A program made the translations under genes and the position numbers. Below, piece after piece: positions 7,121 through 15,532 of a stretch of DNA of 53,317 nt. How positions within the stretch are numbered: position 1 is the first letter of the stretch; each line of letters starts with the position of its first letter. The DNA is from an uncultured Planctomycetia bacterium (lineage in GTDB: Bacteria > Planctomycetota > Phycisphaerae > Phycisphaerales > SM1A02): assembly GCA_937871505.1 (NCBI GenBank), contig CALMPF010000072.1, forward strand, positions 1 through 53,317, written 5' to 3'. Below the pieces are notes generated by a model. The model had not been told where the DNA came from and did not search any database. It worked only from the letters and a program-made list of their open reading frames with translations.

Positions 7121-8497
7121 CGACCCCGCGCCGCGCCCGCTCCGGCCGGAGGCCGCCGCGGCGTCGATCCAGTCGAGGACGCGCGACCACTCGGACTCTC
7201 CGAGGAGCATGAAGAGTCCGATGTGCCCGAGCGGGTAGGTCCACCGCGTCGGCTTGCCGAGGGCATTCGCGAGCCGGTCTGCGGTGCGCGGCGGAACGAT
7301 CGCATCGAAGCGGGCGTCCATCAGCAGGACGGGCCGCCCGTCGAGAGCCCAAGCGCAGCGCTCCGGAGCGAAGGCGCATCGTTCGTTGAGGACGCGCGCC
7401 ACGTCGCGGGCATCGACCGCATCGAGGTCGATCCCGGCGAGGCCGAGCCAGTGTCGGCCGAGGCCGCTCGCGGTGAGCACGTCGCCGACGCCCGCTCCGC
7501 CGCCGATGAGGACCGCCGCCGACACCGATGGGACCTGCGCACTCCTGCGGCGCCGCGCTTCCTCCAGCCGCGCCGCCGTCGCCGGGAGGCGGATCGCGCC
7601 GAGACTGCTCCCGACGAGGACGAGCGGGCGGTCGGCGATCTCCGGCGCGTCCTGCGCCAGCGCTTCCAGCATGGCCTCGATGATGAAGGCATCCTCCACC
7701 AGCGCGTCGTCGACCGCGTCCGCGAGCCGATCGAGGAGGGCCTCCGGAGCGCCGCTCGCGGAGGCGGAAGGCTGGGAGCGGACGCGCAGCTCCCGGTCAA
7801 ACTCGTCGAGCAGCATGAGCACGGACCATCCGCGGGCGGCGAGCCGATAGAAGCCCGCGTCCGCCTGCGTCAGCCCGGCGGCTCCCGGCATGACGACGCA
7901 GAGACCCTTCGGCGGAGTCCTCGCCGGCTCGATCAGATACGCAGTTCGCGCCCTCGCGGCGTGCGGCGCGCCGTGCGGAGCGGGTCGATCGGAAGTGACC
8001 GCGATGAGCCGGCGGAACACGATCTCCTCGGCGATGCGCCGCGTCCGGTTCTGCTCGGCCTCCTCTGGCGAGAGCCACATCCGGTAGTTCATCGTCGGAC
8101 CCGACAGTCCGAAGACGACCTCGAAGGGCACGTCGGGACCGACGACGATCTCGAAGACCGAAGCGGTCGGCGTCTCGAGCCGGTGTCGGACCTCGACGCC
8201 GTTCGTCGCGCGGTGGACCACCAGCCAGACGCCCTCAGTGCCGCGGTGCGGCCACCGCACCGACTCGACGTGCTCCCCGGTGCCCTCAACGCGGGCCACC
8301 GAGCCGCCGCTGCGCGTCACGCAGCCGTTCGCGGCGAGGCTTGCCGCGATCAGCACTCCGAGAAGGATGTGGCGGAGGAGCTGACCCGGCGCCGGCCGCG
8401 CGAATCGCCCGCGATCCGCCGTGCCCTCCCGCGAAGTCGGTCGCGGACCGGACCGCGACGCGGAGGCGCAGCACACGCCCGGCCTCATCCTCTGCAT
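7118..8497 (-). CDS. Predicted lipoprotein with alpha/beta-hydrolase fold
   Basis: 459 residues from ATG 8497, which overlaps the truD stop by one base (TGATG) and has GGAGGAG upstream. The basic N-terminus is followed by LLGVLIAASLAANGC, where C59 fits a lipobox, so the protein is probably anchored to a membrane. A beta-rich N-terminal region (65-160) precedes an alpha/beta-hydrolase core from about 185. The core shows a nucleophile elbow GSSLG (S298), an acidic residue in DARFDAIVPP, and a C-terminal histidine in LGHIGLF. The core resembles the peptidase or esterase-like hydrolases that planctomycetes have in number. The substrate is unknown. Translational coupling to truD looks positional rather than functional. 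Confidence 0.78.
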   Translation of the reverse strand: MQRMRPGVCCASASRSGPRPTSREGTADRGRFARPAPGQLLRHILLGVLIAASLAANGCVTRSGGSVARVEGTGEHVESVRWPHRGTEGVWLVVHRATNGVEVRHRLETPTASVFEIVVGPDVPFEVVFGLSGPTMNYRMWLSPEEAEQNRTRRIAEEIVFRRLIAVTSDRPAPHGAPHAARARTAYLIEPARTPPKGLCVVMPGAAGLTQADAGFYRLAARGWSVLMLLDEFDRELRVRSQPSASASGAPEALLDRLADAVDDALVEDAFIIEAMLEALAQDAPEIADRPLVLVGSSLGAIRLPATAARLEEARRRRSAQVPSVSAAVLIGGGAGVGDVLTASGLGRHWLGLAGIDLDAVDARDVARVLNERCAFAPERCAWALDGRPVLLMDARFDAIVPPRTADRLANALGKPTRWTYPLGHIGLFMLLGESEWSRVLDWIDAAAASGRSGRGAGS

Positions 8498-9813
8498 CAA
8501 GCGCGCTCCTCCTGTTCGGCGCCCTCGGCTCCCGCGCCGATCAGCTCCCGAAGCACGACGGTAGCGTACGCCCCGCGCGGAAGATCGAAGGCCACGCGCA
8601 CGAAGGGGCCATGCTCGTCGAATCCGCCCTCGGCTTCGACATTCGAGAGCTGCACGCGGAGCGGGCGGCGCATGCCCTGCGTGCGGAAGGGAAGGTGGTC
8701 GAAGTGTCGCTCGGCGAGACCCGTCTCGGCGAGCGCTGCTGCCTCGATCGCGGCAGCCCTGCCCGTCGGGCGCGTCATGCCCGGTCCCGGGAGCGGCCCT
8801 GACGGGGAGATCTCGAAGCGCCGGAGCCGTTCGAGCGTGGCCGCATCCTCGGCCAGCGCCGCGGAGACCGCAAAGCACGCGCGGGAGTCGTGCTTCCATG
8901 CAAGATCGCCCTCGACGAGCCGATCGAGCGCGCCCTCGTCGATCCGCCGGTCGACGACGCGGTTGAACACATAGGACTGAAGGGCGCTCACCCAGAAGGA
9001 CCTGGTCGTCTCGTCGATCGCGGCCACGGCGGCTCGCGGGTCCGCTCCGCGGACCAGGGCCGACATCGCCGCGCGCTCGGGCCGGTCGCCCGGCATCCAG
9101 AGCGTCGCGCTCTCCTCGATGCGCCCGGCATCGAAGGCCTCGCGCCGCTCGCGCTGGTGCGCCGGAAAGGGCGAGCCGGAGGCGCCGAGGAGCTCCGCGA
9201 GCAGCGCCTCCCACGCCTCGGCCAGGACGCAGAGGCCAAGGCGGTGGCCGTTGCGCCGATAGCCGAAGCGCTGATAGCCGAAGTAGTCGGGGATGCCCCC
9301 GTCGCTCAGGGCGCGGAGCTGCCGCAGGATCGACGGCGCTCGAGTCGGGTCGATCTGCCGGATCCTGATCGCGAAGTGGTTTCCGGCGAGGTGACCCCGC
9401 CGCAGCTTGTTCTCATGCCGCGCGGCGTCCAGCACGAGAATCCGCGGATGCTGCGGCGGATCGCCCTCCGGACGACCCGGGAGGTGCACCGAGATCGTCT
9501 GCTCGGTGACGGCGAGCTTGTCCTTCATCCCCGCGAAGCCGATGGCGGTCTCGCGGACGCCGTAGTGCCTCCGCAGCACGCCCATCAGCTCGCTGTGGCT
9601 GACGTTGGTCTTGCGGATGCGCAGGTAGAGGTGCTCGCCCTCGCCGCGCGCGGCGTAGAGCGGAAGCTCCTCGACGAGGAAGTCCCCGGGGCGCTGCTTG
9701 ATCAGGCCACCCTCGGCCGGCGCGGCGGTCAGGCGCCGGCGCGGCAGCGGATCTCCGAGGAGGGGGACGGAAGGCGGGACGCTGGGATCGCTTGTCGATG
9801 GACCCTCGGACAC
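8497..9813 (-). CDS. truD: tRNA pseudouridine(13) synthase TruD
   Basis: 438 residues. TruD converts U13 of tRNA-Glu to pseudouridine. The catalytic motif GFAGMKDKLAVTEQ with the nucleophile D98 is intact. The preceding motifs IKQRPGDFLVEELP and HLYLRIRKTNVSH are typical, as is DYFGYQRFGYRRNGHRLG. The TRUD insertion domain runs to about residue 290, and the catalytic half ends with LPRGAYATVVLRELI near the C-terminus. The first 30 residues are proline-rich and variable. The gene is coupled through TGATG to the downstream lipoprotein hydrolase. Confidence 0.95.
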   Translation of the reverse strand: MSEGPSTSDPSVPPSVPLLGDPLPRRRLTAAPAEGGLIKQRPGDFLVEELPLYAARGEGEHLYLRIRKTNVSHSELMGVLRRHYGVRETAIGFAGMKDKLAVTEQTISVHLPGRPEGDPPQHPRILVLDAARHENKLRRGHLAGNHFAIRIRQIDPTRAPSILRQLRALSDGGIPDYFGYQRFGYRRNGHRLGLCVLAEAWEALLAELLGASGSPFPAHQRERREAFDAGRIEESATLWMPGDRPERAAMSALVRGADPRAAVAAIDETTRSFWVSALQSYVFNRVVDRRIDEGALDRLVEGDLAWKHDSRACFAVSAALAEDAATLERLRRFEISPSGPLPGPGMTRPTGRAAAIEAAALAETGLAERHFDHLPFRTQGMRRPLRVQLSNVEAEGGFDEHGPFVRVAFDLPRGAYATVVLRELIGAGAEGAEQEERA

Positions 9814-9879
9814 CGGCCTGTCCTCCTCGCCGCACCGCGGCGAAATCGCTCCCCGTTCTCGCGACGCCGCCCGGCAGGG

Positions 9880-10359
9880 CTACCAGCCGGAGGGGCCGTC
9901 GTCCTCTTCCGCATCGGACTCTTCGCCGAGCGCATCGTCGAGGCGGGCGTCGTCGTCGAGCGGCGACTGCGCCGCCTCGGCGAGCACATGCTCGGCGACA
10001 TAGATCGGCACGCTCTCGGCGACCCCGATGGCGATGGCGTCGGAGGGGCGCGAGTCGATCTCGACCGTCCTCCCTCCCTGCTCGATCACCAGCTTGGCGA
10101 AGTAGATGCCCTTCTCGAGGTCGTGGATGACGATCTCGCGGAGCTTGCCTCCCAGGTCGCGGATGCACGAGGCGAGGAGATCGTGCGTCTGCGGCCGGGC
10201 GATGGCGATGTCCTTCAGGCGCCGCTCGATCGCGAAGGCCTCGGGCAGACCGATCACGATGGGGAACGATCGCTCGCCATCCACCTCCGAGAGCTCGATG
10301 ATCTGCATGTCGGTCATCTCCCGGATGAAGATCCGGGTGAGCTCCATGAGCACGGCCAT
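9880..10359 (-). CDS. Bifunctional nuclease family (DUF151) protein
   Basis: About 159 residues from ATG 10359. The family signature is clear: MQIIELSEVDGERSFPIVIG near residues 18-37, then EAFAIERRLKDI, RPQTHDLLA and EIDSRPSDAIAIGV. The last motif (SRPSDAIALA in relatives) is the most conserved part of DUF151 proteins, for which DNase/RNase activity has been reported in some members. The C-terminus is an acidic tail. No good Shine-Dalgarno sequence marks the start, and ATG 10347 is an alternative. It lies between truD and nuoG on the same strand. Confidence 0.85.
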   Translation of the reverse strand: MAVLMELTRIFIREMTDMQIIELSEVDGERSFPIVIGLPEAFAIERRLKDIAIARPQTHDLLASCIRDLGGKLREIVIHDLEKGIYFAKLVIEQGGRTVEIDSRPSDAIAIGVAESVPIYVAEHVLAEAAQSPLDDDARLDDALGEESDAEEDDGPSGW

Positions 10360-10614
10360 GCCGGGATCGAAGCGGGCCCGGCCGCGCCGGGCAAGTCCCG
10401 TCCGCACGGAATCGACCGTTCCCCGAAGGAAGCCGACGCGCCTCGACGTGCGCTGGGCAGGGCGGGACTCAGCGGACGAAAGCGCGCCGCCCCCGCTCAC
10501 CCGCCCTCGAGTGCGACGTGGAACCCCCGCGTCGCGTCATCCCCGGAACCGCGCGTCGGCAGGGCGCCGGCCATCGCGTTGGGTCAGGTGCGGCCTGCGG
10601 GTCCCCAGGGTCGC

Positions 10615-12279
10615 CTACAGGTCGACGAGCTCCATGTCGGGCGCGACGCCCTCGGGCCGGGAAGGCACCGCGATCTCCTCGACGAAGGCGCCGAGACCAA
10701 GCTCCTCCACGATCCGGCGGCGCGTCGCGCCTGCGTCATAGGCGGCGGCGCCGAGCCGGTCGGGGGTCGTGGCCTCTCCGGCCTCCCGGACCGCGACGAG
10801 ATCGAGGGCGATCTGCGCCTCGCTCTTGGCGAAGTCCAGCGGCGCAATCGCGCGATCGAAGCCCTGAAGGCGACCCTCCGCGTTCTCGAAGGAGCCCGCC
10901 TTCTCGACCCAGGTCGCCCCGGGAAGCACGACTTCGGCCATCTCGACCAGCGCGGTCGGCAGCGTGTCGATCAGGACGATCCGGCGACCGCGCAGCGCCT
11001 CCGCGAGCGCGGGCAGGACCCAGTCGCTGGGGTAGTTTCCCGTCACAAGGACGGTCTCGACGCCGTCCAGCGAGCGCAGGAACTCGTCGAACGCAGGGAC
11101 TTCACCGCGGGCGATCGCGGCCAGGACGCGTCGGACGCCGCGGGCGTTGGGGGCCTTCTCGGCACGGAGGACGTAGCCGCCGGGGAAGGTCTTGTCGGCG
11201 CCGACGCGCGGCACCGGCCCGAGCCCCAGCTTCGCATCGGCGGCGAAGCCGCGGAGCATCGTCGACAGGAGGAACGCGTCCTCGCAGGAGAGCATCGGGC
11301 TGAGCAGCGCGGCGACGCGACCGCGTCCCGCGCCGAGCAGCTCGGCCGCGCGCTGATAGGCCGCCTCGTACGCGAGCGGCGCCTCCGCCGCGTCGTACGG
11401 CGCTTCTCCGCGGACCCTCGGGAGGCGCAGGCGGCGCTCATCGTGGATGAACTTCCAGCCGTAGCGGATCTCATCGGAGATCCACCAGCGGTTGACCAGC
11501 GGGTTCTCGCGCGGCTTGATGCGATAGACCTGTCCGTTGGCGTGCTCGACCGAGATGCTGTCGCCGCTTGCCGTGATCCCGTCGATCGAGGGCGTCTTCT
11601 CGAGGAACCAGACGCGCTGCTGAAAGAGGAAGTCCTTGTCCAGGAGAGCGCCGACCGGGCAGAGATCGACGACGTTGGCGCTGAGCTCGTTGTCGAGGGC
11701 GACGCCCGGGAAGACATCGATCTGCTCGGTCGATCCGCGGCCCTCGATGGTGATCTCGGAGGTCCCGGTCACCTCGCGGCAGAAGCGGACGCAGCGCGTG
11801 CACATGATGCAGCGATCGGCGTACAGGAGCACGTGCGGCCCGAGATCCTTCTTCGGCTGCTTGTTCTTCTGCTCCTCGAAGCGCGAGGCGCCCCGCCCGA
11901 ACTGATAGGAGTAGTCCTGGAGGTAGCACTCCCCCGCCTGGTCGCAGACCGGACAGTCGACCGGATGGTTGATCAGCAGGTACTCCATCACCGCCTTCTG
12001 GTTGGCGATGGACTTCGGCGAGTCGGTGTAGACGACCTGTCCCTCGCCGCACGGCGTCTGGCAGGTCGGCAGGAGCTTCGGGATCGGCTCGAGGCGGTTG
12101 TCGTTGCGAGGGTTCGGCGCCCAGACCTCGGCGAGGCAGATGCGGCAGCTCGCCACGACCGAAAGGGCGGGATGCCAGCAGTAGTGCGGGATCTCGAGGC
12201 CGTTCCGCAGGGCGACCTGGAGGATGCTCTCGCCCTTCTCGAAGCTGCACGCGCGGCCGTTGATGGTGATCTGAGGCAT
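10615..12279 (-). CDS. nuoG: NADH-quinone oxidoreductase subunit G (NuoG-like), solitary
   Basis: 554 residues. The N-terminal [2Fe-2S] ferredoxin domain has C34, C45, C48 and C73. The next cluster, HPVDCPVCDQAGEC (H105, C109, C112, C118), is the His/Cys3 N5 site. CIMCTRCVRFC (C157, C160, C163) with C207 is the N4 site. A molybdopterin-oxidoreductase-like domain follows (YRIKPRENPLVNRWWISDE and on), shorter than in E. coli NuoG (about 900 residues) and lacking an obvious N7 cluster. NuoG passes electrons from the NADH module to the quinone module of complex I. None of the other nuo genes is adjacent, which is unusual; the downstream gene is the DUF151 protein and the upstream gene is ppa. Confidence 0.92.
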   Translation of the reverse strand: MPQITINGRACSFEKGESILQVALRNGLEIPHYCWHPALSVVASCRICLAEVWAPNPRNDNRLEPIPKLLPTCQTPCGEGQVVYTDSPKSIANQKAVMEYLLINHPVDCPVCDQAGECYLQDYSYQFGRGASRFEEQKNKQPKKDLGPHVLLYADRCIMCTRCVRFCREVTGTSEITIEGRGSTEQIDVFPGVALDNELSANVVDLCPVGALLDKDFLFQQRVWFLEKTPSIDGITASGDSISVEHANGQVYRIKPRENPLVNRWWISDEIRYGWKFIHDERRLRLPRVRGEAPYDAAEAPLAYEAAYQRAAELLGAGRGRVAALLSPMLSCEDAFLLSTMLRGFAADAKLGLGPVPRVGADKTFPGGYVLRAEKAPNARGVRRVLAAIARGEVPAFDEFLRSLDGVETVLVTGNYPSDWVLPALAEALRGRRIVLIDTLPTALVEMAEVVLPGATWVEKAGSFENAEGRLQGFDRAIAPLDFAKSEAQIALDLVAVREAGEATTPDRLGAAAYDAGATRRRIVEELGLGAFVEEIAVPSRPEGVAPDMELVDL

Positions 12280-12369
12280 GGGGCAGGCGGATGGTACCGG
12301 GGAGGCATTCGATCGGGCGGCGCGGCCGACAGACGGACCGAGGCGCCCCGATTCCCGCGTCCGAGACGA

Positions 12370-12975
12370 TCAGCTTCCGAAGGCCTCGGCGTAGTCCTCG
12401 ACCGATGCGCGGACGATCGCCTCGGCCTGCTCGCGCTCGAGCGCTTCATTGACCTCGATGCGTCCGGTCTCTCCGGGCATGAGCTTGTAGTAGGTGAGGT
12501 AGTGCCGCAGTCGCTCGACGAGGGCGGGCGGGAGGTCGCGCAATTCCCGGGCGGCCTGCCAGACCGGGTCGTTCTCCAGGACGGCGACGATCTTGTCGTC
12601 GACCTCCCCGCGATCGACCATCCGGATCGCCCCGACGACGCGCGTCGTCAGGATGACCTCGGCACGGGTGATCGGTCGCTCGCTCAGGACGCAGATGTCG
12701 AGCGGGTCGCCATCGCCGCGGCCGGGGACGGAGGCGAGGGCGCCGACGCGATCGCCGCAATAGGTCCGCGGGATGAACCCGTAGAGCGTCGGCGGCAGCG
12801 AGCTCGAGCGCTGCGGCCGATCGCACTTCATGTAGCCGGTCGCCTTGTCGACCTCGTACTTCACCATGTCGAAGGGGGTCATCTCGACGAAGGCATGGAC
12901 GCGCGAAGGGGGCTCTGGGCCGACGTCGATCCCGTGCCACGGATGCGGTCGCCAGCGATAGAACGGCGCGGGCAT
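12370..12975 (-). CDS. ppa: Inorganic pyrophosphatase, family I
   Basis: 201 residues from ATG 12975. The family I signature appears as [10 protein letters not shown], with the metal-binding aspartates. Other conserved parts are [15 protein letters not shown] (substrate-binding lysines and tyrosine), [20 protein letters not shown] and HYLTYYKLM. The enzyme hydrolyses PPi to two phosphates and pulls biosynthetic reactions forward. An in-frame GTG at 13017 would add 14 residues ([14 protein letters not shown]), but neither start has a clear ribosome binding site. It lies 90 bp upstream of nuoG on the same strand. Confidence 0.94.
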   Translation of the reverse strand: MPAPFYRWRPHPWHGIDVGPEPPSRVHAFVEMTPFDMVKYEVDKATGYMKCDRPQRSSSLPPTLYGFIPRTYCGDRVGALASVPGRGDGDPLDICVLSERPITRAEVILTTRVVGAIRMVDRGEVDDKIVAVLENDPVWQAARELRDLPPALVERLRHYLTYYKLMPGETGRIEVNEALEREQAEAIVRASVEDYAEAFGS

Positions 12976-13224
12976 CCGCGACGCCGTCCGCTCGCTCTGA
13001 GAGGGTGCGGTGGTCACGGCGGAATCGTACGGATCGCGGGGCACGACTGCCCGACGCCACCCCGACGACTCGGGCGGCGGCGGACCGCGCGCCCGCTGCG
13101 CGGCTTCGCCGGCGGCGCGGGCGACCGGAGTGAGACCTCGCGGTTCGCGGCTTCCGACGGCGTGCAGCGGTCCCGGGCAGGAGCCGCCGCAGCGGTCGCG
13201 GGCCATCGTGACTGGACCGTCGGG
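12976..13224. other. Short intergenic region
   Basis: 249 bases between ppa and the caspase-like gene, both on the minus strand. It presumably carries the ppa promoter. No clear element or gene was recognised. Confidence 0.4.
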
Positions 13225-14280
13225 CTACTCCGCCCGCGCGGCTTCCCTGATCTGGTCGAGGGTCATGCCGCCGACGCCTCGCAGGTGGGCCTTGGTCCTG
13301 AAGGTCAGCAGCGCTCCCGTGCTGTTCCAGAGGTGAGCCCCGAGGTACGCGTTCGCCTCCGTCATCGCCGCTCCGAAGGCCTTCCCGTCGAAGAGCGCCT
13401 CCCAGAAGATCATCAGCGTCCGCTGCATGATCGGCGGGGAGATCGGGGCAGTGACGCCGACGGCGACCTTGACGCAGCAGTCCACGAGCTCCTCAAGCAG
13501 CTCGTCCGTCGAGCAGCCGCCGAGCACGACGAATCCGGGCGGCCCTTGACCGCGCTTGGCCGCGGCGCACAGGTCCTTCACCGTGACGATCGTGCCCCGG
13601 ATGACGGCGCCGAATGGGCGCCACGCCCGAACGCCCCCGGTGCGGCCGGCGGCATGGTCGAAATAGCTGTGGCCGAAGAACGTCCACATGTCGCCGGAGC
13701 CCTTGTGACCGAATTGGTCCTCCATGTTCCCCTTGGTGATCCACCACGAGTCATCGGCGATCCAGCCCCGCCGGCGCGCCTTCTCGATGAGCGCCGGGAA
13801 CGCGACGCCGTCCCACCATCCGACGCCCTGCGCGACCTCGAAGCGCACGGCCGCAGCGACGGGCGTCGGCGCCTCTACCAGTTGAGGCAGGATCGTGGTG
13901 AAGGCGATCTGATGGCAGCCGTGCTCGAGACCGAGCATCCGCGCGCGGGGATCGTTCCCATAGAGGTACGTCGTGCAGGCGCTCTCCTGCGGCTCGAAGA
14001 GAACATCCGATGGATGCTCGACCTCCGGCGCGACAAAGGCGACGACGCCCCGCTCGTCCGTCTTGGCCACCGCCAGCGACTCGCCGTGCATCGACAGCAT
14101 CCTGAGCGTCAGATCGGCGACAGGCACGGCGCCGCGCCGCCGGACGACCCGAACTCGGATCACGTCTCCCGGCTCGGCGTTCCGTCGGACGAGCAGGTCT
14201 ATCGGCGTCGGTCGCCCCCGGGGCGGTCGATCAGGAGGCAGAATGAGGCTGAGACGGGGAGGGGAGTTCTTCCGCTTCAT
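13225..14280 (-). CDS. Caspase-fold (clan CD) peptidase-like protein
   Basis: 351 residues from ATG 14280. A GGAG lies about 11 bases upstream. Residues 1-120 look like beta-strands, with R-rich DVIRVRVVRRRGAVPV and a transthyretin-like ADLTLRMLSMHGESLAV-type stretch. The C-terminal half shows the pattern of C14/C25/CHAT-type cysteine peptidases. After a strand, DMWTFFGHS (H204) gives the candidate catalytic histidine; FVVLGGCSTDE (C256) gives the candidate cysteine after a hydrophobic strand. VAVGVTAPISPPIMQRTLMI and ALFDGKAFGAAMTEANAYL match the region where these families have the ending helices. There is no signal peptide. Substrate and role are unknown; a regulatory or defence role is possible. 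It neighbours the repeat array upstream of the restriction enzyme. Confidence 0.6.
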   Translation of the reverse strand: MKRKNSPPRLSLILPPDRPPRGRPTPIDLLVRRNAEPGDVIRVRVVRRRGAVPVADLTLRMLSMHGESLAVAKTDERGVVAFVAPEVEHPSDVLFEPQESACTTYLYGNDPRARMLGLEHGCHQIAFTTILPQLVEAPTPVAAAVRFEVAQGVGWWDGVAFPALIEKARRRGWIADDSWWITKGNMEDQFGHKGSGDMWTFFGHSYFDHAAGRTGGVRAWRPFGAVIRGTIVTVKDLCAAAKRGQGPPGFVVLGGCSTDELLEELVDCCVKVAVGVTAPISPPIMQRTLMIFWEALFDGKAFGAAMTEANAYLGAHLWNSTGALLTFRTKAHLRGVGGMTLDQIREAARAE

Positions 14281-14447
14281 CGATGGCGTGCTCCGGCGAG
14301 CGTGGAGGGAGGTGCGTGGGAACGGCAGTCCGGAGTGCAACAAACCCCGTGGGCACGGCTCGCTTCCGCACCCTCGCGACGTCGGAGGCCGACGAGAGCT
14401 TAGGCCAACCGATCGTCTTATAACGAACTCGCCGCCTCCGTGGTGCT

Positions 14448-15095
14448 GCGCAGGGTGTGTCCATGCGCAGGGTGTGTCCATGTACGCCGAGGCCCGCGCA
14501 GGGTGTGTCCTTGTCGGCGCAGGGTGTGGCCATGCGAGTGTGGCAATGCGAGTGCGGTGATCCACGGGAGCGACGATCGCGGCGATGGGCACGATCCTCG
14601 ATAGCGGGGTGGTGCGAGCCCGCCAGCTTGCCAGCCCGGCAAGCGTCTTATAACAATCAGTCCCCTGCTCAGCGGTAGCGAGTCACCGCCCCGCCCGCCT
14701 CGACCGGGTTCGCGCAAGGTGTGTCCTTGTCTGCGCAGGGTGTGTCCTTGTCTGCGCAGGGTGTGGCCATGCGAGTGACGAGCCGCGCGTGTCGATGCGC
14801 GGATGCGCCGCGATCGCGGGAGCCTCGGCAGCGGCGAGCGCCAACCTCACCGAAATACGTCTGATAACCGCGCGATGATCTGCGCAGGGTGTGTCCTTGT
14901 CTGCGCGAGGTGTGGCCATGCGAGGAAAGGGCCGGGAGCCCCGGCAGCGGCGAGCGCCGATCTCGCCGAGACACGTCTTATAACTATGCGATGATCTGCG
15001 CAGGGTGTGTCCATGTACGCGCACGTGTACGCGCATGTCCGTGCGCGGTCCTGTTCGCGCGGGGTGTGCCCATGCACGCGCAGGGTGTGTCGATG
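14448..15095. repeat. Array of about twelve 18-bp repeats (GCGCAGGGTGTGTCCTTG)
   Basis: Copies start at 14448, 14465, 14496, 14517, 14712, 14733, 14754, 14882, 14903, 14998, 15057 and 15078. The core is GCGCAGGGTGTG; the end varies between TCCTTG, TCCATG and GCCATG. Within clusters the step is 21 bp in five cases (14496-14517, 14712-14733-14754, 14882-14903, 15057-15078) and 17 bp once. Clusters alternate with unrelated spacer and with a TCTTATAAC motif at about 14416, 14648 and 14977. The same element occurs in the opposite orientation at 52257-52656. Confidence 0.9.
14818..15015. repeat. 116-bp tandem composite unit, nearly two copies
   Basis: The unit begins with GGGAGCCTCGGCAGCGGCGA at 14818 and returns at 14934. 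It runs through CGTCTGATAAC or CGTCTTATAAC, then GCGATGATCT, then the 18-bp repeat. The second copy differs by scattered substitutions (for example CAACCTCACC against CGATCTCGCC), so the duplication is not recent. A part of the same unit, CGTCTTATAAC, also occurs near 14413 and 14645. Confidence 0.85.
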
Positions 15096-15164
15096 TACGC
15101 GTGTGCAGCGTGTCGACATGACCGAGCCCATCGACATCCTCGCCGCAAAGACGCGTTTCCTCGA

Positions 15165-15184
15165 GATCGCCTGAGGAGGCGATC
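15165..15184. promoter_or_regulatory. Small hairpin upstream of the type IIG gene
   Basis: GATCGCCT, loop GAGG, AGGCGATC form a perfect 8-bp stem between the repeat array and the restriction-modification gene. Its role is unknown; there is no U tract. Confidence 0.35.
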
Positions 15185-15532
15185 GTCTGATTGGTCCGGG
15201 CGATGGGACGATCGGTGATCATCACGAACCGAGGTGAGGAGTACGGTGGGGCTCGCGCCCGCCCGCGCCAGCGCCGGAGCTGATCCGGCGCGGCGACGTC
15301 GATCGATCGCGGTCTACGACGCAATCGATTGCATGCGCCGCGAACGGGGTCGGGCCTCCGCCGCGGAAAGTCGCGCCGCGATCGAGGAAGGCTGGTTGCG
15401 AACAGTGCACGCCCGCATCGCCGCTCATCGCCAAGATCGCGCTCTGCGTCGGGGTCGCCGCTGCGGCGAGTCGCGCACCCGACGACCTCGCGGTAGGATG
15501 CCCTCGTCAGGCAGCGCCACACACTCACCGCC

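Larger units (their letters stand above)
14281..15532. other. 1.25-kb intergenic region with repeat arrays
   Basis: No credible gene. Open frames here translate to repeats of GHTLRRQ- or GVSLS-type peptides that reflect the DNA repeat. It holds the 18-bp repeat array (14448-15095), the 116-bp duplicated composite unit (14818-15015) and a hairpin at 15165-15184. It separates the minus-strand caspase-like gene from the plus-strand type IIG enzyme, so two divergent promoters must lie within it. Confidence 0.7.

Noticed and set aside
8890..14403. A plus-strand open frame of over 1800 codons
   Set aside because: It runs antisense to truD, DUF151, nuoG, ppa and the caspase-like gene. Its translation is R/D/E/G-rich with no domain, a typical shadow frame in GC-rich DNA.
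14448..15095. CRISPR array
   Set aside because: Repeat steps are 17-21 bp with almost no spacer, spacing between clusters is irregular and there are no cas genes.
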